Shown one piece after another: positions 8,832-17,210 of a stretch of 64,000 nt of DNA. Position numbers and translations under genes: made by a program. Where the stretch lies: the NCBI GenBank assembly GCA_965202875.1, contig OZ241870.1:4464001-4528000 (forward strand), read 5' to 3'. How positions within the stretch are numbered: position 1 is the stretch's first letter; each line of letters opens with the position of its first letter. A model generated the notes under the pieces. It made no database searches and was not told the DNA's origin. It saw only the letters and a list, made by a program, of their open reading frames with translations. The stretch is from HK1 sp965202875. GTDB lineage: Bacteria; Pseudomonadota; Gammaproteobacteria; HK1.

Positions 8832-9860
8832 GTGGCGCCGATCGTCAAGCGTCTCGGAACCGGCCGGACCTCGGACGTGAAGAGCCTGCCGCCGCCCGCG
8901 GGGCTTCTTCCGGTGGAGCCTGCCCTCGGCCCGCTGCCGGCGGGATCCCCGCAGCCGTCCGGGCAGCGTCCGCCACGGACTCCGGCCGCCGGATCCGGGC
9001 AGCCGGTCCGGGAGAAACCGGCGCGCGGCATCGGGCGCCGGCGCCCGATGCCGCGCGCCGGGGGCCGGATACGCCGGCGCCTCGCGGGGTTCACGCTCGT
9101 GGAACTCGCGATCGTCGTCGCCGTGGTGGGGTTCCTCCTGGGCGCGTTCCTCGTGCCCTTGCGCGCCCAGATCGAAGCGACCAGAGTGCGGGAGACGGAG
9201 CGGACGCTCGGCGAGATCCGCGACGCGCTGATCGGCTACGCGATGACCCGGGGCGCGCTGCCGTGCCCCGACGTCGTCTCGGACGGGATCGACGGCGCGG
9301 CCCCCGCGACGTGCACCGGGACGGCCCTGGCGGGGGTGCTGCCGTTCCAGACCCTCGGCGTGCCTCGTGCGGACGCCTGGGGACGTTACTTCGAATACCG
9401 CGTCACCCGGGAATTCACGACCCCTGCGGTGACCGGTCAGCCTCCGGCCGCCGGCCGGCTCGACCTCACCGACGCCGGCGACGTCATGGTGCTGACAAGG
9501 GGCGACGATCCGGGCACCGGCACCACCATCGAGATCAAGCATCAGAGCGCCGCGACGGCGCTCACCCGCACCGCACCGGCGGTGGTGCGTTCGGCCGGGC
9601 CGAACGGCCTCGGCGGCCTCGGCGTCACGACCGGCACGGCGCTCCCGGCGCCTTCCGCCACGTCCATCGACGAGATCGAAAACACCGACGCCGACGCCAC
9701 CTTTGTCAGCCGCCCCCATTCCCGTGGCGCCGAGACCTGTGACGACGCCGACGAGACCACCGTGCCCCCGCCGCCGATGTGCGAGTTCGACGACATCGTG
9801 ACGTGGCTCTCCACCCCGGCGCTGATGGCGGGGCTCGTCGATGCGCGGGTCCTCCCATGA
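8829..9860 (+). CDS. Type IV prepilin-like protein with an unusually long leader
   Basis: The prepilin peptidase signature is clear: basic RRRLAG, then FTLVELAIVVAVVGFLLG with Glu at +5, so processing would fall at Gly87/Phe88. The mature part is about 256 residues, Asp/Thr-rich and with Cys pairs. ATG 8829 has an excellent GGAGG 8 nt upstream but gives an 87-residue leader. ATG 9048 gives a normal 14-residue leader but has no ribosome site and lies inside a 44-bp perfect palindrome. I prefer 8829. It would be a pilus or pseudopilus subunit exported with the upstream machine. Confidence 0.85.
   Translation: MVAPIVKRLGTGRTSDVKSLPPPAGLLPVEPALGPLPAGSPQPSGQRPPRTPAAGSGQPVREKPARGIGRRRPMPRAGGRIRRRLAGFTLVELAIVVAVVGFLLGAFLVPLRAQIEATRVRETERTLGEIRDALIGYAMTRGALPCPDVVSDGIDGAAPATCTGTALAGVLPFQTLGVPRADAWGRYFEYRVTREFTTPAVTGQPPAAGRLDLTDAGDVMVLTRGDDPGTGTTIEIKHQSAATALTRTAPAVVRSAGPNGLGGLGVTTGTALPAPSATSIDEIENTDADATFVSRPHSRGAETCDDADETTVPPPPMCEFDDIVTWLSTPALMAGLVDARVLP
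9018..9061. repeat. 44-bp perfect palindrome in the prepilin leader
   Basis: The arms meet at 9039/9040 with no loop; the core reads GGCATCGGGCGCC / GGCGCCCGATGCC. It overlaps the internal ATG at 9048. As RNA it would fold into a very stable hairpin able to hide that ATG; as DNA it could bind a dimeric protein or extrude. Confidence 0.9.
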
Positions 9861-9923
9861 GGACGGCCCTTCCCGATGACGGTCCTTCCGGGAACGGTCC
9901 TTCCGGGAACGGCCCTCCCGAGG
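9861..9923 (+). repeat. 15-bp tandem repeat between prepilin and permease genes
   Basis: Three to four imperfect copies of GGAACGGTCCTTCCG follow the prepilin stop. The 184-bp gap to the permease holds no other convincing signal. Confidence 0.7.
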
Positions 9924-10044
9924 ACGCCATTGCGCTGGGGCGGTGCTTGCGGCTGCGGCGTCCACCGGGCCTGCCCCGGAAGTACGCCCCGGTCCCGTCC
10001 GCCGCGTTCCGTTCACGCGAGACCGGCATGACGGGGGCGTGACA

Positions 10045-10812
10045 ATGAACGCGGCCCTCACCATCGCCCGGTACACCGCCCTGGAAGCGGCCAGGAGCCG
10101 GTTCGCGTGGCTCGTCGCCGGATACACGATCGCGGGTTGCGCATTGGCCCTGTTCGCGGGTGAACTCGCGATCACCGAGGCGCGCGGGTTCCGCGGGGGG
10201 CTGCTCGGCGCCTGGCTCCGCGCGTGCGCGATTTTCACCGTGAGCCTCTTCGTGATCGCGAGCATGGTGCGCGAGTGCGAGGACAAGGGGCTGGAGCTGG
10301 TCCTGTCGATGCCCGTGGCGCGGGGGACCTACTACGCCGGCAAGCTCGCCGGTTTCGCGGGTGTCTCGCTGCTGCCGGGGCTTGTCTGCGTGCCGGTGCT
10401 CGCGTGGTTCGCGCCGCCGGCCCAGATCGCGCTCTGGACGGCTTCGCTGGGGCTGGAGCTTCTCATCGTCATCGCGATGAGCCTGCTGTGCGTGCTCACG
10501 TTCCCGCACACCACCTGGGCGTTGAGCACCGTCGCCGGCTTCTACCTGCTTTCGCGGGGCATGACCGCATTGCAGCTCATGGCCCACGGGTCGCCGGTGG
10601 CCGAGGTGTCCCTCTCCCGGCGGCTCACCGGCGCGCTGGCCGACGCCCTCGCGTTCGTGCTGCCGGATCTCGACCGCTTCACCGACTCGGACTGGCTGGT
10701 CTACGGTGCCGGTACGGCCGCCGATCTGGGTTTCGCGGCGATGCAGACGCTGGTCTACGTGGCCTTGCTCTGCGCCGCGGCGCTGTTCGACCTCTACCGC
10801 AAGGCCCTGTGA
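10045..10812 (+). CDS. ABC-2 type transporter permease
   Basis: A 255-residue hydrophobic protein with about six membrane helices and the ABC-2 layout (EAARSRFAWLV start, RECEDKGLELVLSMPVARGTYYAGKL in loop 1, cut here for length). It would form the membrane channel of an exporter, but no ATP-binding partner is in the window. It sits in the pilus operon and its stop overlaps a GTG (10809-10812). Substrate unknown. Confidence 0.75.
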   Translation: MNAALTIARYTALEAARSRFAWLVAGYTIAGCALALFAGELAITEARGFRGGLLGAWLRACAIFTVSLFVIASMVRECEDKGLELVLSMPVARGTYYAGKLAGFAGVSLLPGLVCVPVLAWFAPPAQIALWTASLGLELLIVIAMSLLCVLTFPHTTWALSTVAGFYLLSRGMTALQLMAHGSPVAEVSLSRRLTGALADALAFVLPDLDRFTDSDWLVYGAGTAADLGFAAMQTLVYVALLCAAALFDLYRKAL

Positions 10813-11096
10813 ACGTCACCGGTTCCACGGCGATTTCCGCCAACGCCCCGGACACGTCCGGGTGGTCGGAATTTCGCGGCTTTTTTCTGCCGCCCGAGCC
10901 TCTGGTCCTGACGATTCAATGGACGTTTTCGGGTTTGGCGGAAATGACCGCCGGTTCCACCAGGCCGCGTGTCGTCGCGGCGCCCGCGGTGCTCCGGGCG
11001 GTCTCGGCGGGGGCGCTCGCGGCCCGGCGGACGCCCGGCCGCATGACCCTGCTCCGCGTCCCGGGCTCGTCCGGCCTCCATGGCATGGCGCCGTGA
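10809..11096 (+). CDS. Bridging ORF of 95 codons (echo start plus inserted repeat)
   Basis: The frame opens with GTGAACGTCACCGG overlapping the permease stop and closes with a TGA that overlaps the next start, GTGAACGCCACCGG at 11093. The two starts are therefore near-copies 284 bp apart. Most of the frame is filled by a palindromic dispersed repeat (10829-10950). Translation is possible but the product looks non-conserved. Confidence 0.35.
   Translation: MNVTGSTAISANAPDTSGWSEFRGFFLPPEPLVLTIQWTFSGLAEMTAGSTRPRVVAAPAVLRAVSAGALAARRTPGRMTLLRVPGSSGLHGMAP
10829..10950. mobile_element. MITE-like dispersed repeat, copy 1
   Basis: About 122 bp bounded by inverted ends ATTTCCGCCAA / TTGGCGGAAAT and flanked by a 10-bp direct repeat CCGGTTCCAC (10819-10828 and 10951-10960), as expected of a target-site duplication. 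A diverged copy in the same orientation lies at about 56521-56642, sharing GGATTTCGCGG, CCGTCCGAGC-type and CGATTCGATGGA-type blocks. No transposase is encoded. Confidence 0.6.
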
Positions 11097-11803
11097 ACGC
11101 CACCGGAGCCGCCGAACGGCGCGTCGCCGCGGTGCCCTGGGTGGTCCGGGTGATGCTGGCGGCCGCACTCGCGGCCCAGATCGGATGGCATGGATGGCGG
11201 CCGGCTCTCCGGGCCGAAGCGGATGCGCTCCGTCCGGTTCCGCCCGTCCCCGTCCTTCGCCTCTCCGCGCTGGGAGACGAGACGACGCTCGCCAAGCTGC
11301 TCGTCCTCCGGCTTCAGGCGCACGACAACCAACCGGGGGTAAGCATCCCCTTCGCGGCCCTCGACTACAAGCGGGTGGCGGACTGGCTCGACGCGATCAT
11401 CGATCTGGACCCGCGGTCCGACTATCCGCTACTCGCGGCGGCGAGGCTGTACGGATCGGTGCCGGATCCCGGCCGGCAGCGCGTGATGTTCGAACTCGTC
11501 CACCGGCGTTTCCTGGAGGCGCCGAACCGGCGCTGGCCGTGGCTTGCGCACGCCGCGGTGCTGGCCCGGCACCGGCTCGGAGACCCTGCGCTCGCCCTGC
11601 GTTACGCCCGAGCCCTGGCCGAACGCGCCACCGGCCCGGAGGTGCCGGCCTGGGTCCGCGAAATGAGCGTGATCCTCGCGGTGGACATGGGGGATGTCGA
11701 GACCGCGAGGGCGCTCGCCGGCGGGTGGTTCGCCAGCGGACGACCCACCGACCGCAAGATCCGCTTCCCCGCCGCGCGGCTCGCGGAGCACCGGGCAGAT
11801 TGA
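11093..11803 (+). CDS. Anchored helical-repeat protein of unknown function
   Basis: The 236-residue protein has one membrane span at about 14-32 (PWVVRVMLAAALAAQIG) and then helical pairs resembling TPR or Sel1 units (DWLDAIIDLDPRSDYPLLAAA, shown here in part). The last gene of the plus-strand operon. GTG start chosen because it overlaps the preceding stop. It probably assists the permease or the pilus machine in the periplasm; no family recognised. Confidence 0.5.
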   Translation: MNATGAAERRVAAVPWVVRVMLAAALAAQIGWHGWRPALRAEADALRPVPPVPVLRLSALGDETTLAKLLVLRLQAHDNQPGVSIPFAALDYKRVADWLDAIIDLDPRSDYPLLAAARLYGSVPDPGRQRVMFELVHRRFLEAPNRRWPWLAHAAVLARHRLGDPALALRYARALAERATGPEVPAWVREMSVILAVDMGDVETARALAGGWFASGRPTDRKIRFPAARLAEHRAD

Positions 11804-12014
11804 ATCGTTGAAATCGCTCCCTGGCGATCCGCACCGTGTATCGTGCGGGCGGGAAACAGACGGATTGCGCATCGGTTGCGCCGGCTCCGGGCGCCTCCTC
11901 CGGGCGTCCGCATGGCGTCCCCGCATCCACGACGCTCCAGATTCTTCCGCATCGTCGATCGGCCAGGATCGACGAGGGATCCGGCAGCCCGGGGACCGGG
12001 CCCGGGGCCCCGGC

Positions 12015-12680
12015 TCAGACGCCGACCAAGGGGTGGAGGTAACGCGCGACCAGTGCGAGGACGACGCCGGCGATCACCGCGAGAGGGGGAAGCTCCATCA
12101 GCCCGCGCAACGCCCCCCGGCCGGCAAAGGGGATGAACGGGGTCGCCGCGTGAAAGCGCTCGAACCGGGCGTCGCCGCCGGCGAGCTTGCGCCGGTCCTG
12201 GTGCCATGAACCGATGAGGGCGAAGACGGTGAACCCGCCGAAGAACGCGCAGTCGCTCGCGTAGCCGTTCCCGATCAGGTGAGCGAGCCCCCAGAGTCCG
12301 ATGCCCATGAACACCGGGTGGCGCGTGATCCGCTGCACGCCGGCCGGCTCGTCGCGGGGAGCGCCGGTGACGGATGCCGGGCTCGGGGTCATGACGCCGG
12401 CCACGAGCAACACGAAGCCGGCGACATTCGCGATCACGAGGAGAAGCTCGATCACGCCGGAGTCGGGCGCCGCCCAGAGCAACGGCCCCGCGTGGCGGTG
12501 CGTCATGTAGTAGTACACGAGAGGCACGAAGAAAACGAACGAGATGAGCGAATAGGCGCCGAGAAACCGCTTTTCCCCGAGCCTCGCGACCAGCCGGGGC
12601 CGGAGCGTCCGGCTCGAAAGCAGCATGTGGCCCGCCGCGAAGAGCAGCCATAAAAGGACGACGACGACGGCGTCGTTCAT
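12015..12680 (-). CDS. nnrU: NnrU-family membrane protein
   Basis: A 221-residue, six-helix membrane protein with the NnrU pattern (HMLLSSRTLRPRLVARLGEK near the start, RITRHPVFMGIGLWGLAHLI, SWHQDRRK). NnrU is associated with nitric-oxide reduction regulons and with isoprenoid-type methyltransferase-like membrane enzymes; its reaction is not established. No denitrification gene is adjacent. The ATG overlaps the stop of a 27-codon leader (ATGA). Confidence 0.85.
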   Translation of the reverse strand: MNDAVVVVLLWLLFAAGHMLLSSRTLRPRLVARLGEKRFLGAYSLISFVFFVPLVYYYMTHRHAGPLLWAAPDSGVIELLLVIANVAGFVLLVAGVMTPSPASVTGAPRDEPAGVQRITRHPVFMGIGLWGLAHLIGNGYASDCAFFGGFTVFALIGSWHQDRRKLAGGDARFERFHAATPFIPFAGRGALRGLMELPPLAVIAGVVLALVARYLHPLVGV

Positions 12681-12760
12681 TGGATCCCCCCCGTTGGATC
12701 GCCCCCGACCCGGCGGGGGACAAGGGCTGAACAGGCGGAGAAGAATCGGCTCCCCTTCAT
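12677..12760 (-). CDS. 27-codon leader ORF upstream of nnrU
   Basis: It starts in GATCCAATGAA, an exact echo of the nnrU start context 80 bp downstream, and ends in an ATGA overlap with nnrU. A further GATCCAA without ATG lies between them (about 12693). It has the same shape as the bridging ORFs of the pilus operon: a copied start whose frame closes on the true start. Possible coupling leader or scar. Confidence 0.35.
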   Translation of the reverse strand: MKGSRFFSACSALVPRRVGGDPTGGIQ

Positions 12761-12797
12761 TGGATCACCCCAACCCGGCAAAGCCGGAACCAGACAC

Positions 12798-12836
12798 CGT
12801 CGTGCCCGCGAAAGCGGGTGCGGGTGGCGGGAATCC
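12798..12836. repeat. REP-like palindromic repeat
   Basis: The stretch CCCGCGAAAGCGGG followed by GGTGGCGGGAATCC matches the dispersed REP-type palindromes of many proteobacteria. It lies in the gap between the nnrU and arfB genes, both on the minus strand. Confidence 0.55.
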
Positions 12837-12914
12837 ATCGCCTGATTCAGGCATTTTGAATCCCGAAACTTGAGGGACAAGAGGCCACCGGGTCACGGGA
12901 TCATACCTGATGCC

Positions 12915-13337
12915 TCAGTCCTCGTCGGGGCGCAGGCGCGTGTGCTTGAGCTCCGAGCGGCGGCGTTTCCCCTCCATCCGGCGCTGTTCTGCCGCGGGGC
13001 TCGGGCGCGTCGGCTTCCTCGTCTTCGGAACGACCGCCGCCCGGCGCACGAGCGAGACAAGCCGTTGCAGGGCGTCTTCGCGGTTCTTCTCGCGAGTGCG
13101 GAACCGGTGCGCGTCGATGACGATCACGCCGCGTTTCGTCACCCGTGTTCCCGCGAGGTCGATCAGCCGCGCGCGCACGTCCTCGGGGATCGACCCCGAC
13201 CCGCGTGCATCGAAGCGAAGCTGGACCGCGGTCGCCACCTTGTTGACGTTCTGCCCGCCCGGCCCCGGCGAGCGCACGAAGCGTTCGCTCACCTCGTCGT
13301 CGGCGAGACTGATTCGATCGTTGACGAAGATCGCCAT
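12915..13337 (-). CDS. arfB: ArfB (YaeJ) ribosome-rescue peptidyl-tRNA hydrolase
   Basis: The 140-residue protein carries the release-factor GGQ motif at residues 27-29 within SPGPGGQNVNK and a basic C-terminal tail (RMEGKRRRSELKHTRLR) that enters the empty mRNA channel of stalled ribosomes. It frees peptides from nonstop complexes. The ATG at 13337 gives the normal family length; the frame is open 165 bp further upstream but that part is not conserved-looking. Confidence 0.93.
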   Translation of the reverse strand: MAIFVNDRISLADDEVSERFVRSPGPGGQNVNKVATAVQLRFDARGSGSIPEDVRARLIDLAGTRVTKRGVIVIDAHRFRTREKNREDALQRLVSLVRRAAVVPKTRKPTRPSPAAEQRRMEGKRRRSELKHTRLRPDED

Positions 13338-13618
13338 GTGCAGACCATCCAGGAGGCTGCCCGCCGCGCCGCCGTCGCCGACGCTCGGAAGGCAGGATAC
13401 CGCGATGCAGGACGCTCTGATGCCGTACGGCCCGGGCTCTTCCGGGACCACGAAGCCGAACCGCCGTCCGCCCGTCGGGTCCGAGCCCGAGCGACGACGC
13501 ATCAGATCGAACGCTCAGCGTCCATCCGTGCGCCGCTGAAGGCGCCGCCGACCTCGACCGCGGTGCGGCGCGTGCGGGGCAGCCGGGCAAGCCTCCGAGT
13601 CGGGTCGGCGGCGCAGCC

Positions 13619-14731
13619 TCAGTCCCCCCCGGCCGCCGCGGCCCTCGGAGCCTCCGGCGCCCCGGTGACGGCGGCGTTGCGTTCCTTGCGCAGCAGGGCG
13701 GAGAAGATCTGCCGTGCCCGGCGCAACGCCTTGTCGGGGCGCAGATGCACTTCGGTGTAGCCCTCGTCGGGAAACTCGAACATCTGCTGCTGCTTCTCGA
13801 GCGCCCACAGATCCTCGGCCGCCACCGCCGGGAACATCTCCGCGAAGCGCCTGGCGGCGGAGACGCCCGGGTCGCCGCTCGAGGTCGGATCCGCCTGGAA
13901 GTTCACGCACCAGCGCCATACGTGGCTGGTTTCGTCCACCGGGGTGTGGGTGTGGAGGAGGACGTAGCCGCGCTCGGCCTCGGTGCCGAGCCGGCCGGGC
14001 GGGGCCACCCGCATCTGCACCCGCGTCAGCCCGGGCGAGACCATGCAGTGCGTATGGTGGCGGTCGACGACCTCGTAGCCGAACCAGTCGGCGAGGAAGG
14101 GCGGCTGCCGGTAGTTCTCGACCTCGCGGACGGTCCTCACGTAACGGTTTCCGTCGACCTCGCCCTCCTCCAGCCTGACCGGGATCCGGCTGTTGGCGGC
14201 GTCGCCGATGTTGCCGTCGTGCAGGGGGTAGAAATGCGAGACGTCGAGCAGGTTCTCGATCAGGAGCAGGTAGTTGGCCGGCACCTGCATGGGGCCGGAG
14301 CCGATCGATTCCCAGGCGTCGTCGGCGATCTCGGGGGTGCGCGGGGGCTTCGACTCGTGCCGGCGCTCCGGGTCGCCGGGCCACACCCACACCAGGCCGT
14401 CCTGCTCGATCACCGGGAAGGGCCTGAGCCTCGCGTGCTCGGGGATCGGGCCGTCGGGGTGCGAGGGGATCGCCACACAGGCTCCCCGCGGGTCGTAGCA
14501 CAGGCCGTGGTAGGCGCATTCGAGGGTCCCGTTTTCGAGCACCCGCCCTTCGGAGAGAGGCATGCGCTTGTGTGCGCAGCGGTTGTCGAAAGCGCCGATC
14601 GCCCCGTCACGGGAGCGCCAGAGCAGGACCGGACGGCCCGCGACGGCATGGCCTTGCAGATCGTCCACCGCGAACTCCTCGGAGAGTCCGGCGACGTACC
14701 AGGCGTTGCGGATGTAGTGGCGGGGAATCAT
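13619..14731 (-). CDS. Rieske non-heme iron oxygenase, VanA-like alpha subunit
   Basis: The 370-residue protein has an N-terminal Rieske site C52-x-H54-x17-C72-x2-H75 and a mononuclear iron site around E159-N-x2-D163-x2-H166-x4-H171. It would hydroxylate or O-demethylate an aromatic or similar ring using electrons from a ferredoxin partner. A GGAGGTG site precedes the ATG. The ferredoxin gene lies just upstream in the same direction. Substrate cannot be told from sequence. Confidence 0.88.
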   Translation of the reverse strand: MIPRHYIRNAWYVAGLSEEFAVDDLQGHAVAGRPVLLWRSRDGAIGAFDNRCAHKRMPLSEGRVLENGTLECAYHGLCYDPRGACVAIPSHPDGPIPEHARLRPFPVIEQDGLVWVWPGDPERRHESKPPRTPEIADDAWESIGSGPMQVPANYLLLIENLLDVSHFYPLHDGNIGDAANSRIPVRLEEGEVDGNRYVRTVREVENYRQPPFLADWFGYEVVDRHHTHCMVSPGLTRVQMRVAPPGRLGTEAERGYVLLHTHTPVDETSHVWRWCVNFQADPTSSGDPGVSAARRFAEMFPAVAAEDLWALEKQQQMFEFPDEGYTEVHLRPDKALRRARQIFSALLRKERNAAVTGAPEAPRAAAAGGD

Positions 14732-14826
14732 GGGATGCACCTCCGAATTCGGATTGTGGGGTTGCTGCGGGACGCGGCACCCCGGCTCGGGGCCGCGGCG
14801 GGTGCGCCGGCGACCCCCCCGCGCGC

Positions 14827-15102
14827 TCACAGATCCAGCACCAGCTCTTCGGTTTTCGACCGGGCGCAGCACACGAGCACGTACCGTTCTCGATCGTCGT
14901 CGTCGAGCACCACGTCGCGGTGCTCCGGCTCGCCTTCCAGATAGCGGGTCATGCAGGTGCCGCAATGGCCCTGCTCGCAGCAGGTGTCGACGTCGACGCC
15001 GTTCTCGCGCAGCACCTCGACGATGCTCTTGCCGGCGGGCACCCCGAAGACCTCTCCGCTCAGTGCGAGCCGAACCCTGAATGCGCGCTCCTCTGTCGGC
15101 AC
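14827..15102 (-). CDS. Stand-alone plant-type [2Fe-2S] ferredoxin
   Basis: The 91-residue product matches the C-terminal ferredoxin domain of VanB/phthalate oxygenase reductases, with C42-x4-C47-x2-C50-x27-C78 (CEQGHCGTC). The FMN/NAD reductase part of those proteins is absent, so a separate reductase must feed it. It lies 95 bp upstream of the Rieske gene and is the likely electron donor. Confidence 0.88.
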   Translation of the reverse strand: MPTEERAFRVRLALSGEVFGVPAGKSIVEVLRENGVDVDTCCEQGHCGTCMTRYLEGEPEHRDVVLDDDDRERYVLVCCARSKTEELVLDL

Positions 15103-15592
15103 GCCGGCACCCCCTCAAAGCATCGGGACAGGCGAATCCCGCGCGACGCGGCAGTGCTCGCGCCTCTCCCAGTGTATCCCCATTCGCCGCGTCCCGTTTC
15201 GGATCGCCGTTGCGCCGGTCCGGCGCCGGCGCAGCCGGAGAGGCGGTCGAGACGTTGCGCGAACCGGTGATCGAGAGCCTGGTTGCAGCGTACGCGACGC
15301 ACCCGGTGAACGACGGTTCCGGCTTCGCGAGCGGCCGGACCGGGCCGCACTGTGCGGAGGAACGGGCCTGCCGGAGGGCGGCGCACCGGGCCGTGGCGCC
15401 CGCGACGAGCCGCAGGACTACAATCGCCGGGGCGCGGCGCCTAATCGTGGCGGGACGATCGTCGCATCCTCGAACCCCGATACGGTTGCCGCCGTCGCTA
15501 TGATCCTTGCACAAACGCCGATCGGGGCGGCGCCGGGCGAATCCCGGGCGCCCGCAAAGAGGCGGTATGGCCGCGCAACCGGAAAACGTCAA
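15103..15592. other. Intergenic region between divergent ferredoxin and photolyase genes
   Basis: About 490 bp that should hold the divergent promoters. I see no convincing -35/-10 pair, terminator or conserved coding frame in it. Confidence 0.4.
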
Positions 15593-16996
15593 ATGCGAGC
15601 GATCCACTGGTTCAGAAACGACCTCCGCATCGAAGACAACACCGCGCTCGCGGCGGCCTGCCGCCGGGCCGACGCGCTGGCGCCCGTCTTCGTTCTGGAC
15701 GATGCCCTGCTCACGCTGTACCACGGCTCCCATCCACGCCTGCGCTTCCTGTACACGTGTCTCGACGATCTTGCCGCCGCGTTCAAGGCCGCGGGGTCCA
15801 GGCTCGTCGTCGTACGCGGCGCCCCGCAGCGCTGCCTGCCCGAGCTCGCCCGCGCGTGCCAGGCGTCACTGGTGACGTGGAACCGGGACTACGGCCCTTA
15901 CGCGAAACGCCGGGACCGGGCGGTGCGCGACGCGCTGGGGCGCGACGGTGTCGAGGCGCGCACGTACAAGGACCGGGTCATCTTCGAAAGCGGCGATCTC
16001 CGCACCATGCAGGGCAAGGCGTACACCGTCTACACCCCCTACCAGCGCGCATGGTGGCGCCGGTACCGCCTGGATCCGCCGGCCGTTGTTCCGCGCCCCA
16101 GGCTTCCGCCGTGCATCCCCACGGCCCCGTCGACCGATGCGCCGCCGGTCCCTCTCAGGCGTGCCGTCCGGGAAAACGCGGCCGTCATCCCGCGCGGTGG
16201 AGCGGGACCGGCGCGCGAGCGGCTGGATGCCTTTCTCGGAGGTGCGGCGCATCGTTACCACGTCGATCGGGATCTGCCCGCCGTCGCCGGCACCTCCAGG
16301 CTCTCGCCCTATCTGCGCTTCGGCGCGATCTCGGTGCGCGAGTGCCTGGGCGCGGGGCTCACGCTGGCGGCGGCCGAGCCGGAGGCCGGACCGGGCGTCA
16401 TGGCGTGGCTCAACGAGCTGGTGTGGCGCGAGCTCTACCACACCGTCGTCGATGCGTATCCGCGGGTGCTCGAGGGCGCATTCCGCAAGGCATACGACGC
16501 CCTCGAATGGGACGAGGACGCGGACCGCCTGCAGGCATGGCAGGCGGGAATGACGGGGTATCCGATCATTGACGCAGGGATGCGGGAGCTCGCGGCGACC
16601 GGCTGGATGCACAACCGCGCACGCATGATCGTCGCGAGCTTCCTCACCAAGGATCTGCACATCGACTGGCGGGCCGGGGAAGAGTGGTTCATGCGCCAGC
16701 TCGTCGACGGCGAGCCCGCCAGCAACAACGGGGGCTGGCAGTGGGCGGCGTCCACGGGCAGCGACGCCCAGCCGCATTTCCGGATCTTCAACCCGACCGT
16801 GCAGGGCGAGCGCTTCGATCCGGGCGGGGAATACGTCCGGCGCTGGGTCCCGGAGCTGGAAGGACTGCCGGAAAAGGCGATCCACCGGCCGTGGACCGTA
16901 CCGCTCGGATCGGACACCTACCCGCCGCCCATCGTCGATCATCAGCGCGAGCGCGTGGTCGCCCTCGCGCGCTACCGCGCCGCGGCGCGCGGGTGA
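15593..16996 (+). CDS. phrB: Deoxyribodipyrimidine photo-lyase (class I CPD photolyase)
   Basis: The 467-residue enzyme repairs UV pyrimidine dimers using FADH- and an antenna chromophore. It opens with IHWFRNDLRIEDNTAL (antenna domain) and has the FAD/DNA-binding signatures TSRLSPYLRFGAIS, WLNELVWRELYH, WMHNRARMIVASFLTKDLHI and NNGGWQWAASTGSDAQPHFR (about 270-390). Length is normal. Start at ATG 15593 by alignment to the family; no clear ribosome site. Confidence 0.95.
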   Translation: MRAIHWFRNDLRIEDNTALAAACRRADALAPVFVLDDALLTLYHGSHPRLRFLYTCLDDLAAAFKAAGSRLVVVRGAPQRCLPELARACQASLVTWNRDYGPYAKRRDRAVRDALGRDGVEARTYKDRVIFESGDLRTMQGKAYTVYTPYQRAWWRRYRLDPPAVVPRPRLPPCIPTAPSTDAPPVPLRRAVRENAAVIPRGGAGPARERLDAFLGGAAHRYHVDRDLPAVAGTSRLSPYLRFGAISVRECLGAGLTLAAAEPEAGPGVMAWLNELVWRELYHTVVDAYPRVLEGAFRKAYDALEWDEDADRLQAWQAGMTGYPIIDAGMRELAATGWMHNRARMIVASFLTKDLHIDWRAGEEWFMRQLVDGEPASNNGGWQWAASTGSDAQPHFRIFNPTVQGERFDPGGEYVRRWVPELEGLPEKAIHRPWTVPLGSDTYPPPIVDHQRERVVALARYRAAARG

Positions 16997-17210
16997 ACCG
17001 GCGCATACGTCCGAGCTGCGGGCGCCCGCACCGCCGCGCCGTATACGGCGATGGCGCCGTGTACGGCGGCACAGCCGATCGCGACATCGCTCCCCGCGCT
17101 GCCGAAGCGCCGAGCGGCGTGCATCCCGGCGATCCGCCTTGCCCCTTCATCGCGGCGCGAAGACAATGCCCGCGACGACCGCCCGTCGCGGGCGCGGAGG
17201 AGACGGAGAC

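Noticed and set aside
6315..10286. Minus-strand open frame of more than 1300 codons
   Set aside because: It runs antisense to three plus-strand pilus genes with clear motifs; its composition is Arg/Gly/Pro-rich shadow sequence typical of GC-rich DNA.
11804..12014. GC-rich stems between the convergent 11093 gene and nnrU as terminators
   Set aside because: Stems such as GGGGCCCCGGGCCC have no T-run on either strand.
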